Part shown: piece by piece, positions 1 to 5,711 of the stretch
Numbering within the stretch: position 1 is the stretch's first letter
Layout: every line of letters begins with the position of its first letter
Assembly: GCA_964511875.1 (NCBI GenBank)
Contig: CAZEHS010000103.1
Location: 1 to 9,280, forward strand
Direction of reading: 5' to 3'
Length of the DNA stretch: 9,280 bases
Origin: CAZEHS01 sp964511875
Lineage (GTDB): Bacteria > Bacillota > Clostridia > Peptostreptococcales > Acidaminobacteraceae
Translations under genes and position numbers: made by a program
The notes under the pieces: model-generated
What the model was told of the DNA's origin: nothing
Seen by the model: only the letters and a program-made list of their open reading frames with translations
Database searches by the model: none

Positions 1-1205
1 TCAGTGGCGCAAAAAACGCTGTCCTGCCCATTATGGCAGGGGCGATACTCTCTCCAGATCCTTGTATTCTGGAAGATATACCGAATTTGAGTGATGTGCA
101 GGTCATGAGTGAGGTTATTGAAGCGCTGGGTTCCAAGGTCACCCGATTGCCGGATGGCATCATGGAAATACATACACCTTCAATTACAAACTGTGAAGCC
201 CCTTATGAGCTGGTCAATAAAATGCGGGCTTCGTTCTATGTAATGGGTCCATTGCTGGCCCGTTACGGCCGCGCCCGGGTACCCATGCCCGGCGGATGCG
301 CCATCGGTTCCAGGCCGATTGATCTCCATCTCAAGGGTTTTGCAGCCCTGGGTGCCCGGATCGAACTGGGACATGGTTATGTTGAAGCGGTTGCTGAGCG
401 TCTGATCGGTGCCACAATCTATCTGGATTTTCCCAGTGTCGGTGCCACAGAGAACATCATGATGGCGGCTACCATGGCAGAAGGGACAACTCTGATAGAA
501 AACGCTGCTGAAGAACCTGAAATCATCGATCTTGCTAACTTTTTGAACAAGATCGGCGCAGATATCAAGGGTGCTGGTACAGATACCTTGCGTATCAAAG
601 GTGTCAAGTCTTTCTGCGGATGCAGACATGCTGTGATTCCGGACCGGATTGAATCCGGCACATTCATGATTGCCGCTGCCATCACCGGTGGGGATCTTAC
701 CGTTAACAATGTGGTATCCAGCCACTTGAAGCCATTGATCGCCAAGCTTCGCGAGTCAGGAGCAATCATTCATGAAATGGAGGATTCCATCCGTGTCATC
801 GGGATCGAATCCCCTAAGGCTGTTGATATCACGACGCTGCCATATCCAGGATTCCCAACCGACCTGCAGGCACAGTTCATGGCTCTTTTAGCAACAGCAA
901 AAGGCTCAAGCACCGTCATCGAAACAGTATTTGAAAACCGGTTCATGCACGTATCAGAACTCAACCGTATGGGCGCCCATATCAAGATCGAGGGCCATGG
1001 AGCAGTACTTCAGGGCAATCCTCATTTACAGGGAGCCCAGGTCAACGCAACAGACCTTCGTGCCGGTGCGGCGCTGATTTTAGCAGGCATGGCCGCTGAC
1101 GGCGTAACAGAAATCCACGATATCCAGCATATCGAACGCGGATATGATGATATCGCAGAGAAACTCCGCGGCGTCGGGGTCAATATCAGAAAAGTGGATA
1201 GGTAA
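1..1205 (+). CDS. murA: UDP-N-acetylglucosamine 1-carboxyvinyltransferase MurA (5' end outside window)
   Basis: MurA transfers enolpyruvate from PEP to UDP-GlcNAc, the first committed step of peptidoglycan synthesis in the cytoplasm. The reading frame is open from position 3 and begins SGAKNAVLPIMAG, the family's N-terminal motif with the substrate-binding Lys-Asn, so about 18 residues lie upstream and the ATG at 33 is internal. The catalytic cysteine is in PGGCAIGSRP (codon 297-299), where E. coli has Cys115. FPTDLQAQF carries the conserved Asp (E. coli Asp305) and ERGYDD the PEP-binding Arg (E. coli Arg397). The Cys form is normally fosfomycin-sensitive; that is family knowledge, not tested here. 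Two repeats of the EPSP-synthase-like fold are covered and the C-terminus is complete, with TAA at 1203-1205. The following mbl-flhO-flhP order favours the murAA copy rather than a second paralogue. Confidence 0.96.
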   Translation, partial: SGAKNAVLPIMAGAILSPDPCILEDIPNLSDVQVMSEVIEALGSKVTRLPDGIMEIHTPSITNCEAPYELVNKMRASFYVMGPLLARYGRARVPMPGGCAIGSRPIDLHLKGFAALGARIELGHGYVEAVAERLIGATIYLDFPSVGATENIMMAATMAEGTTLIENAAEEPEIIDLANFLNKIGADIKGAGTDTLRIKGVKSFCGCRHAVIPDRIESGTFMIAAAITGGDLTVNNVVSSHLKPLIAKLRESGAIIHEMEDSIRVIGIESPKAVDITTLPYPGFPTDLQAQFMALLATAKGSSTVIETVFENRFMHVSELNRMGAHIKIEGHGAVLQGNPHLQGAQVNATDLRAGAALILAGMAADGVTEIHDIQHIERGYDDIAEKLRGVGVNIRKVDR

Positions 1206-1216
1206 GATGAGGTCCA

Positions 1217-1301
1217 TACCACGGATTTATATGGATTATCTCAATCACCCTCTGGGAGGGGGATTGAGATATATCCATGTCTCTCCGTGTAATCCGTGGT
1301 A
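1217..1301. repeat. Long imperfect palindrome between murA and mbl
   Basis: The outer arms are TACCACGGATT (1217-1227) and its perfect complement AATCCGTGGTA (1291-1301). The core (1238-1270) is a near-perfect hairpin: ATCTCAATC, one mismatch, CCCTC, loop TGG, GAGGG, then GATTGAGAT. Between core and ends the arms share ATGGAT/ATCCAT, but the right arm has about nine extra bases containing a second CCGTGT unit. The right end resembles that of the element at 8145-8200, and 1241-1264 matches 5131-5154 at 23 of 24 positions, so it belongs to a dispersed family. No T-run follows, so a standard intrinsic terminator is not supported, although the RNA would fold strongly. Confidence 0.8.
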
Positions 1302-1343
1302 AAAATATATATTGTTTAAGCCGCTATTACTCTCATGAAAAAT

Positions 1344-1351
1344 GGATGGTG
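1344..1351 (+). promoter_or_regulatory. Ribosome binding site deciding the mbl start
   Basis: GGATGGTG lies seven bases upstream of the ATG at 1357 and is a fair Shine-Dalgarno match. The in-frame ATG at 1342 has only A-rich sequence without a purine core in front of it. The 1357 start also gives the short N-terminus (MFDFGAEIGIDLGTA) typical of MreB/Mbl proteins. Confidence 0.55.
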
Positions 1352-1356
1352 ACATT

Positions 1357-2382
1357 ATGTTTGATTTTGGTGCTGAAATCGGGATTGACCTCGGAACAGC
1401 CAGCGTACTCGTTTACATCAAAGGAAAAGGAATCGTGCTGCAGGAACCTTCAGTAGTGGCGATCGACAGAAATACCGACAGGGTGCTGGCAGTGGGTCAT
1501 GAAGCGCACAAAATGCTTGGCCGGACACCAGGCAACATCGTGGCAATCCGTCCCCTTCGAGATGGAGTAATCTCAGACTATGAAGTGACAGAACGGATGC
1601 TCCGTTACTTCATTAATAAAACCTGCGGACGCAAGCGGTTTTTCAAACCGAAAATCATCGTTTGCGTGCCAAGCGGAGTAACAGAGGTTGAAAAAAGGGC
1701 GGTCATCGACGCGACAGTGGAAGCTGGCGGCGGCAAGACCTTTCTGATTGAAGAACCCATTGCTGCAGCAATCGGCGCAGGGCTCGACATCACCAAGCCG
1801 GACGGGAACATGGTGATCGATATCGGGGGCGGAACAGCTGATATCGCAGTGATTTCACTGGGAGGCATCGTTGTCAGCCGTTCGATCAAGGTCGCTGGAG
1901 ACAAATTCGACGAAGCCATCATCAAATATATGAGACGGTCACACAACCTTCTGATTGGCGAGCGGACGGCAGAGGAACTGAAGATTGAGATCGGAACAGC
2001 ATACCCCCGTGCAAAATCATTGAAAATGGATTGTCGCGGCCGTGATCTCATTACAGGACTGCCCAAGAACATCAACGTATCCTCGGAGGAAATGGAGGAT
2101 GCTCTTCGGGAACCTGTGCTTGCTATCTGCGATGCAGTCCATTCCGTGCTGGAGAAAATGCCGCCAGAGCTTGCATCAGATATCAGTTCCCGAGGAATCA
2201 TCATGACAGGCGGCGGCGCGCTTCTTTTCGGCCTTAACAAGCTCATCGAGAAGAAGACAGGCATTCCCACCTACGTGGCTGAAGATGCGATCTCATGCGT
2301 TGCCAAAGGAACGGGCATGTCATTGGAGCACCTGGATGTGCTTGAGAAAAGCATGATGACAAGTTCCAGGAAGCAGAGATAA
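1357..2382 (+). CDS. mbl: MreB/Mbl-family rod-shape-determining actin homologue
   Basis: This bacterial actin polymerises under the membrane and guides the lateral wall synthesis machinery. The 341 residues show the ATP-fold signatures in order: phosphate-1 loop IGIDLGTASVLVY (8-20), GRTPGNIVAIRPLRDGVI (55-72), phosphate-2 loop MVIDIGGGTADIAVISLGG (152-170) and adenosine loop GIIMTGGGALLFG (280-292). LIGERTAEELKIEIG (199-213) is also typical. Length fits Mbl (about 333 residues). One small departure is Ala at position 161, where most relatives have a second Thr (GGGTT). The choice of Mbl over MreB rests on the flhO-flhP neighbours, since sequence alone does not separate the paralogues by eye. 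An in-frame ATG at 1342 would add five residues but lacks a good ribosome site. No convincing promoter was seen in the 151-base gap after murA, and no clear terminator directly follows. Confidence 0.93.
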   Translation: MFDFGAEIGIDLGTASVLVYIKGKGIVLQEPSVVAIDRNTDRVLAVGHEAHKMLGRTPGNIVAIRPLRDGVISDYEVTERMLRYFINKTCGRKRFFKPKIIVCVPSGVTEVEKRAVIDATVEAGGGKTFLIEEPIAAAIGAGLDITKPDGNMVIDIGGGTADIAVISLGGIVVSRSIKVAGDKFDEAIIKYMRRSHNLLIGERTAEELKIEIGTAYPRAKSLKMDCRGRDLITGLPKNINVSSEEMEDALREPVLAICDAVHSVLEKMPPELASDISSRGIIMTGGGALLFGLNKLIEKKTGIPTYVAEDAISCVAKGTGMSLEHLDVLEKSMMTSSRKQR

Positions 2383-2432
2383 TTCATCTCAACCTCCATC
2401 TTGGAGGGAGGTGGCAGCGAAGGAGGCCACGG

Positions 2433-2486
2433 TGCCTACAGGTGATCAACAAATCAAGATTTGTATCACCTGTGTCACTTTAGGCA
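2433..2486. repeat. Long hairpin inside the composite repeat
   Basis: Three stem blocks are stacked: TGCCTA/TAGGCA (outer), CAGGTGAT/ATCACCTG and ACAAATC/GATTTGT, 21 base pairs in all. They are interrupted by a two-base bulge on the left and an eight-base bulge (tgtcactt) on the right. The bulge resembles one arm of the TGTCAC-AAA-GTGACA hairpin at 5154-5168. The 47-base module starts at the next base, 2487. There is no T-run, so it is not an obvious terminator. Confidence 0.65.
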
Positions 2487-2533
2487 TAAGCGACCCACAC
2501 AAAATCATAGATTTTGGCGGTCTGCTTAACGGG
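2487..2533 (+). repeat. 47-base module, copy 1
   Basis: The module is bounded by short inverted ends TAAGC (2487-2491) and GCTTA (2524-2528). It encloses a perfect seven-pair hairpin, CAAAATC-ATA-GATTTTG (2500-2516). It aligns without gaps to the reverse complement of 9234-9280, with 37 of 47 bases identical. The inner hairpin is preserved there despite substitutions. Confidence 0.7.
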
Positions 2534-2606
2534 AAGGAGTCCCGGAGGGCATCCGTTCTTTGTGCCGATTCGTCGTATGAGTTCAATTAATGTTTCTCAA
2601 TAATCC

Positions 2607-2634
2607 TAAAGAAAACCCTCCACCAGGCCGATAC
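2607..2634 (+). promoter_or_regulatory. Sigma-D (sigma-28) type flagellar promoter for flhO-flhP-flgJ
   Basis: TAAA (2607-2610) is followed after 16 bases by GCCGATAC (2627-2634). This is very close to the sigma-D/sigma-28 consensus TAAA-N14-16-GCCGATAT. It lies just ahead of three flagellar rod genes, where such a promoter is expected. Transcription would start at about 2641-2645, giving a very short leader. No experimental support is available from sequence alone. Confidence 0.75.
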
Positions 2635-2665
2635 TATATCCAGAGTGCCTTCGGGAGGGTTTTTT
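2612..2665 (+). terminator. Terminator-like hairpin covering the flhO ribosome site
   Basis: AAAACCCTCC (2612-2621) and GGAGGGTTTT (2654-2663) are perfect complements, extendable by one G-U and one A-U pair. AGGC (2625-2628) and GCCT (2647-2650) can pair inside the loop. Six T bases (2660-2665) end one base before the flhO ATG, so the structure has the shape of an intrinsic terminator. GGAGGG (2654-2659) is also the flhO Shine-Dalgarno sequence and would be hidden in the stem. RNAs from the sigma-D-type promoter would start inside the loop and could not form the main stem. Confidence 0.65.
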
Positions 2666-2666
2666 C

Positions 2667-3740
2667 ATGTTCAGAGGATTTTATACTGCAGGGTCAGCCC
2701 TGGTAACCAATACGAATAAACTGGATGTCATCAGTAATAATATCTCCAACGTTAACTCGACAGGCTTCAAGAAGGATCTTGTCATTTATGAGACCTTTGA
2801 GGATGCGTTGATCTCGAAAGTCAACGGCTCTTTTCCGGCAGAGGGGTTACAGCCCTTCGAAAAGGCTACGGTAACCGCGAACGGCGACACCTTCAATGTG
2901 AAGCTGGACGGCGGATATGTGCGGATACAGACACCCATTGGAGTCAACTACGGTAAAGAGGTCAATTTCGCCAAGGGTTTTGACAACAAGCTGCGGACCT
3001 ACAGCAGAGCTGAAGACGGCACAGTGGATACCTCCTACGGATATCCTGTCATGGGTCTCAAAGGCCCGATTGAAGTCGGCTCAGGCCAACTGGAAGTGGA
3101 TGAGAGCGGAAATCTCCTGGAGGACGGCAAGGTTTTGGATAAGCTGGTCTTCGAAGCCCCTCCTCACGTGATCGGTACCATGAATGCAGGCATAAAGATG
3201 GAGCGGATTGAAACGGATTTCAGTCAGGGAACCCTGCAACCTACCGGCAACCAGTTGGATTTCGCCTTACAGGGAAAGGGATTCTTTACAATTGAAACGC
3301 CGGCAGGCACGCGGTATACAAGGGATGGCAGCTTTAAGATCAACAGTGAGAGCGCGCTGGTCACTTCAGAGGGTTATCCGGTGGTTGGAACAGAGGGGCC
3401 TATCGTAATAGATGGTTCAGTTGTTGCCTCCAATGATTCCGGAGAAATCCTGGTGGATGGGGAGCTTGTAAATAAATTTCAAATTGCCGCGTTTGAGAAT
3501 AACCGGGACCTAAGAAAAACCGGCGGCGGATTTTTCACATTCGCTGAAGGCCTGGAGCCAGTGGAAACCGAGTTTGCAGGTACAGTCGCTCAGGCACAGC
3601 TGGAGGGAGCCAATGTGGATCCTGTAAGAGAAATGGTGGAAATGATGACCCTCTTCAGAGGCTATGAATCCAGTCAACGGATGGTCAGAGCATATGATGA
3701 GTCCATTGGCAAAGCGGTAAATGAAGTTGGGCGCGTATAA
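2667..3740 (+). CDS. flhO: Flagellar basal-body rod protein FlhO/FlgF type, with enlarged central region
   Basis: FlgF-type proteins form part of the proximal rod of the flagellum and are exported through the flagellar type III apparatus. The N-terminus (MFRGFYTAGSALVTNTNKLDVISNNISNVNSTGFKK) holds the rod motif SNNISNVNSTGFK. DFSQGTLQPTGNQLDFAL (184-201) precedes the usual central domain, and VDPVREMVEMMTLFRGYESSQRM (317-339) is the C-terminal rod helix. At 357 residues it is clearly longer than B. subtilis FlhO (about 270). The excess at about 81-165 resembles the later segment 203-276: GYPVMGLKGPI (125-135) matches GYPVVGTEGPI (236-246), and SGNLLEDG matches SGEILVDG at the same 22-residue spacing. 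A duplicated central domain is the simplest reading. The start is fixed by GGAGGG seven bases upstream. It is the first gene of the rod operon; flhP follows after 31 bases. Confidence 0.92.
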   Translation: MFRGFYTAGSALVTNTNKLDVISNNISNVNSTGFKKDLVIYETFEDALISKVNGSFPAEGLQPFEKATVTANGDTFNVKLDGGYVRIQTPIGVNYGKEVNFAKGFDNKLRTYSRAEDGTVDTSYGYPVMGLKGPIEVGSGQLEVDESGNLLEDGKVLDKLVFEAPPHVIGTMNAGIKMERIETDFSQGTLQPTGNQLDFALQGKGFFTIETPAGTRYTRDGSFKINSESALVTSEGYPVVGTEGPIVIDGSVVASNDSGEILVDGELVNKFQIAAFENNRDLRKTGGGFFTFAEGLEPVETEFAGTVAQAQLEGANVDPVREMVEMMTLFRGYESSQRMVRAYDESIGKAVNEVGRV

Positions 3741-3771
3741 CCGGATGAAGAAGTCTTAAGGAGGAACCACC

Positions 3772-4563
3772 ATGCGAGCACTGTTTTCAGCAGCCTCAGG
3801 GATGAAATCCCAGCAGCTCTATATCGATACGATCTCCAATAACCTGGCCAACGTAAATACAACCGGCTATAAGCTTCAGCGCATGGAATTCAAGGATCTC
3901 ATGTATGAGAAGCTGCGACCCAATGATTTCAGCGATGGAGTCGGCCGTCCTGTCAATCTGGAAGTGGGCCATGGGGTAACGGCTTCAGCGATGGTCAGAA
4001 GCTTCAGCGCCGGCAGTCTGGAGCAGACAAATAATGATCTGGACGTTGCAATCACCGGCGAGGGATTTTTCGTGGTCCGTGATGAGAACGACAACGAATT
4101 TTATACGAAGAACGGTGCATTCAAGCTCAGCGTTGAAGGTGAGAATACGAAGCTAGTCAATGCGGACGGCAAGTTTCTTCAGGGAGACGGTGGAGACATC
4201 GATCTGGGCGCCAATGTTAAGAGTGTCGTCTTCAGCAAAGCCGGAATGGTCACTGTCACACGAGGCGACGCGGCAGAGCCTGAAGAGATCGATGTCATGC
4301 GTATCGTCCGATTTCCGAATTCAGCCGGCCTGGAAAGCATCGGCGGCAATCTTTATAAGTCTTCTGCAGCATCCGGCGAACCCGTTGAGAATGCAGATGG
4401 TACCAACGCAGAATTGACTCAGGGCTTCCTGGAAACCTCCAACGTTCAGGTCGTTGATGAGATGATCAAGCTCATCACGGCACAACGGGCATACGAAATC
4501 AACTCAAAGACCATCCAGACAGCGGATTCGATGCTTGAGATGGCGAATAACCTGAAGAGATAA
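3772..4563 (+). CDS. flhP: Flagellar basal-body distal rod protein FlhP/FlgG type
   Basis: This is the distal rod subunit, exported and assembled between proximal rod and hook. The 263 residues match the usual length. The N-terminal rod region is MRALFSAASGMKSQQLYIDTISNNLANVNTTGYK, with the classic SNNLANVNTTGYK. GSLEQTNNDLDVAITGEGFFVV (81-102) leads into the central D1-like domain. TQGFLETSNVQVVDEMIKLITAQRAYEINSK (216-246) is the FlgG-type C-terminal signature. A strong Shine-Dalgarno sequence, AAGGAGG (3758-3764), lies seven bases ahead of the ATG. The gene follows flhO by 31 bases with no promoter or terminator between, so the two are surely co-transcribed. B. subtilis has the same flhO-flhP pair next to mbl. 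Confidence 0.95.
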   Translation: MRALFSAASGMKSQQLYIDTISNNLANVNTTGYKLQRMEFKDLMYEKLRPNDFSDGVGRPVNLEVGHGVTASAMVRSFSAGSLEQTNNDLDVAITGEGFFVVRDENDNEFYTKNGAFKLSVEGENTKLVNADGKFLQGDGGDIDLGANVKSVVFSKAGMVTVTRGDAAEPEEIDVMRIVRFPNSAGLESIGGNLYKSSAASGEPVENADGTNAELTQGFLETSNVQVVDEMIKLITAQRAYEINSKTIQTADSMLEMANNLKR

Positions 4564-4597
4564 ACAGTAAAGACTATCATTTTTCGAGGGTGCAGAC

Positions 4598-4987
4598 ATG
4601 AACATATCCGATGTAGGTCAATCACAAACCTCAGCCACAGCGTCAGAAGCCAAGCAAAAAGTACAACTGGGGGCTTTCGAGGCGGCTTTGAAGAAGGCAG
4701 CGGAAAGCGGTGACAAGACAGCGCTGAAAAAAGCCTGTCAGGACTTCGAATCCATTTTCGTGCAGATGATTTTCAAGAATATGCGCAGCACCGTACCGGA
4801 GGATTCACTTCTGGAAAAATCCCAGGCCCAGTCCATATTCGAAGGCATGCTGGATGAAGAGCTTTCCAAAAAGGTAGCCGGCACCAGCGGCATGGGAATC
4901 GCGAACATGCTATTCAACCAACTGGACAAGAAGTACGGACAGAAGGATGAGGCGGCGGAGACGCCGGGGTTGGATTTGAAGGGGTAA
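4598..4987 (+). CDS. flgJ: Single-domain FlgJ-like rod-binding protein
   Basis: The 129 residues contain only the rod-binding part of FlgJ. ALKKACQDFESIFVQMIFKNMRSTVP (42-67) and KKVAGTSGMGIANMLFNQL (91-109) are the typical conserved blocks. The N-terminal 40 residues and the C-terminal tail (KYGQKDEAAETPGLDLKG) are low in hydrophobic residues and probably disordered. The muramidase domain that follows in enteric FlgJ is absent. In such species a separate enzyme normally opens the wall for the rod; none is in the window. GAGGGTG (4586-4592) precedes the ATG by five bases. The gene sits 34 bases after flhP and closes the rod operon before a probable terminator. Confidence 0.88.
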   Translation: MNISDVGQSQTSATASEAKQKVQLGAFEAALKKAAESGDKTALKKACQDFESIFVQMIFKNMRSTVPEDSLLEKSQAQSIFEGMLDEELSKKVAGTSGMGIANMLFNQLDKKYGQKDEAAETPGLDLKG

Positions 4988-5006
4988 GACACATTATTAA
5001 ATGCGG

Positions 5007-5043
5007 AAAGTCGGAAGGGCAGGAATGTCTTTGCGGCTTTTTT
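5007..5043 (+). terminator. Probable intrinsic terminator after flgJ
   Basis: AAAGTCG (5007-5013) can pair with CGGCTTT (5034-5040), including one G-U pair. After a bulged G, GAAG (5014-5017) pairs with CTTT (5029-5032), leaving an 11-base loop. Six T bases (5038-5043) close the structure. It is 20 bases past the flgJ stop, where the rod operon should end. The stem is imperfect, hence moderate confidence. Confidence 0.5.
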
Positions 5044-5060
5044 AGTGGGGAAAACATGGT

Positions 5061-5190
5061 AGTCCTCCCGCATGGACTCCTTCCGTCAGCTTCGCTGCCA
5101 CCTTCCTCCCAGAGGAAGGTTGAGATGATGTCAATCACCCTCCGGGAGGGGGATGTCACAAAGTGACAGGGGGAGTCGCAGAGCGGTACT
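5061..5190. repeat. Multi-hairpin intergenic repeat between flgJ and fabZ
   Basis: Several hairpins are stacked: CAGC-TTC-GCTG (5087-5097), a perfect nine-pair ACCTTCCTC-CCA-GAGGAAGGT (5100-5120), CCCTC-CGG-GAGGG (5138-5150) and TGTCAC-AAA-GTGACA (5154-5168). The two halves are roughly inverted relatives, with GGACTCC near the left end (5074-5080) and GGGAGTC near the right (5171-5177), so the whole is a large imperfect palindrome. Three parts recur in the window: 5090-5127 at 2385-2422, 5131-5154 at 1241-1264, and 5149-5183 exactly and inverted at 9202-9236. The 272-base gap holds no gene that I can see. Similar palindromic elements are common between genes of Clostridia, from general knowledge rather than a search. 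Confidence 0.8.
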
Positions 5191-5220
5191 CTCTGGCAGG
5201 CTACTCTTTACGCCATCCTA

Positions 5221-5229
5221 TGGTATAAT
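5221..5229 (+). promoter_or_regulatory. Extended -10 promoter for fabZ
   Basis: TGGTATAAT is a TGn extension joined to a perfect TATAAT hexamer (5224-5229), 30 bases before the fabZ ATG. No good -35 box lies 16-18 bases upstream, which extended -10 promoters tolerate. It is placed just outside the repeat, after the likely terminator of the flagellar operon. Confidence 0.65.
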
Positions 5230-5259
5230 AAATAAATACTTACATTAAGGAGACTCCCA

Positions 5260-5688
5260 ATGCTGTCAACCAAAGAAATCATGGAAATCATACCGCACCG
5301 ATACCCTTTCCTCCTGGTGGATCAGATACTGGAACTGGAGCCTGGCAAGCGGGCGGTTGGAATCAAGAATGTTACGGCAAACGAGCCGCAGTTCACAGGT
5401 CATTTCCCCGGAAACCCCATTTTCCCAGGTGTTCTGCAGGTGGAAGCATTGGCTCAGGTTGGAGCGGTAGCGATGCTCTCATTGCCGGAAAACAAAAGTA
5501 AGCTTGCCCTGTTCGCGGGGATTGATGAAGTAAGGTTCAAACGACCAGTGGTGCCAGGTGATACCCTGCGCCTGGAAGTGGAGATCCTCACCATGCGCCG
5601 TGGCATCGGCAAAGGAAACGCAACAGCTTACATAGGCGAACAGGTTGTCTGCAGCGGCGTTCTGACATTTGCATTGACGGACAAATAG
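5260..5688 (+). CDS. fabZ: 3-hydroxyacyl-[acyl-carrier-protein] dehydratase FabZ
   Basis: FabZ removes water from 3-hydroxyacyl-ACP to give trans-2-enoyl-ACP in the fatty-acid elongation cycle. The 142 residues match the family length and hot-dog fold. IMEIIPHRYPFLLVD (7-21) is the N-terminal signature, and GHFPGNPIFPGVLQVEALAQ (47-66) carries the catalytic His48 and Glu62. RFKRPVVPGDTL is the second conserved block. AAGGAG (5247-5252) precedes the ATG by seven bases. The gene has its own promoter and heads a cluster with the patatin-like gene 23 bases downstream. No other fatty-acid synthesis gene is present. In B. subtilis fabZ also lies near mbl-flhO-flhP, which supports orthology. Confidence 0.96.
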   Translation: MLSTKEIMEIIPHRYPFLLVDQILELEPGKRAVGIKNVTANEPQFTGHFPGNPIFPGVLQVEALAQVGAVAMLSLPENKSKLALFAGIDEVRFKRPVVPGDTLRLEVEILTMRRGIGKGNATAYIGEQVVCSGVLTFALTDK

Positions 5689-5711
5689 AAATAAAAAAAG
5701 CAGGTGTAATC

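Larger units (their letters stand above)
2385..2556. repeat. Composite intergenic repeat upstream of the flagellar genes
   Basis: This fills most of the 284-base gap after mbl. Its left part (2385-2422, CATCTCAACC ... GGCAGCGAAG) matches the reverse complement of 5090-5127 at 34 of 38 positions. Its right part contains GGAAGGAGTCC (2532-2542), identical to the reverse complement of 5074-5084. In the 5061-5190 copy these blocks are only about five bases apart. Here they are separated by 2423-2531, which holds two further hairpins. Part of that stretch (2487-2533) is a 47-base module found again, inverted, at 9234-9280. No open reading frame of note was seen. Confidence 0.75.

Noticed and set aside
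180..725. 181-codon minus-strand open frame opposite murA
   Set aside because: It lies wholly within the clearly functional murA frame and has no recognisable domain. It is a shadow of the coding sequence.
1265..1293. Possible sigma-A promoter TTGAGA-N17-TGTAAT inside the murA-mbl palindrome
   Set aside because: Spacing is ideal, but the -10 box lacks the A at its second position, which is the most important base, and both boxes are explained by the palindrome arms.
1342..1344. Upstream in-frame ATG for mbl
   Set aside because: It has no Shine-Dalgarno sequence, and the resulting MDGDI extension is not typical of MreB/Mbl. The ATG at 1357 has GGATGGTG seven bases upstream.
1605..2270. 221-codon minus-strand open frame opposite mbl
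   Set aside because: Its serine- and proline-rich translation mirrors the mbl codons and has no family features. The + strand frame carries all the actin motifs.
2385..2556. CRISPR array or tandem repeat
   Set aside because: The repeats are inverted and dispersed modules of different sequence. There is no regular repeat-spacer pattern and no cas gene.
5061..5190. Riboswitch or other structured leader for fabZ
   Set aside because: The hairpins lie upstream of the extended -10 at 5221-5229, so they would not be in the fabZ transcript, and their sequences recur elsewhere as repeats.
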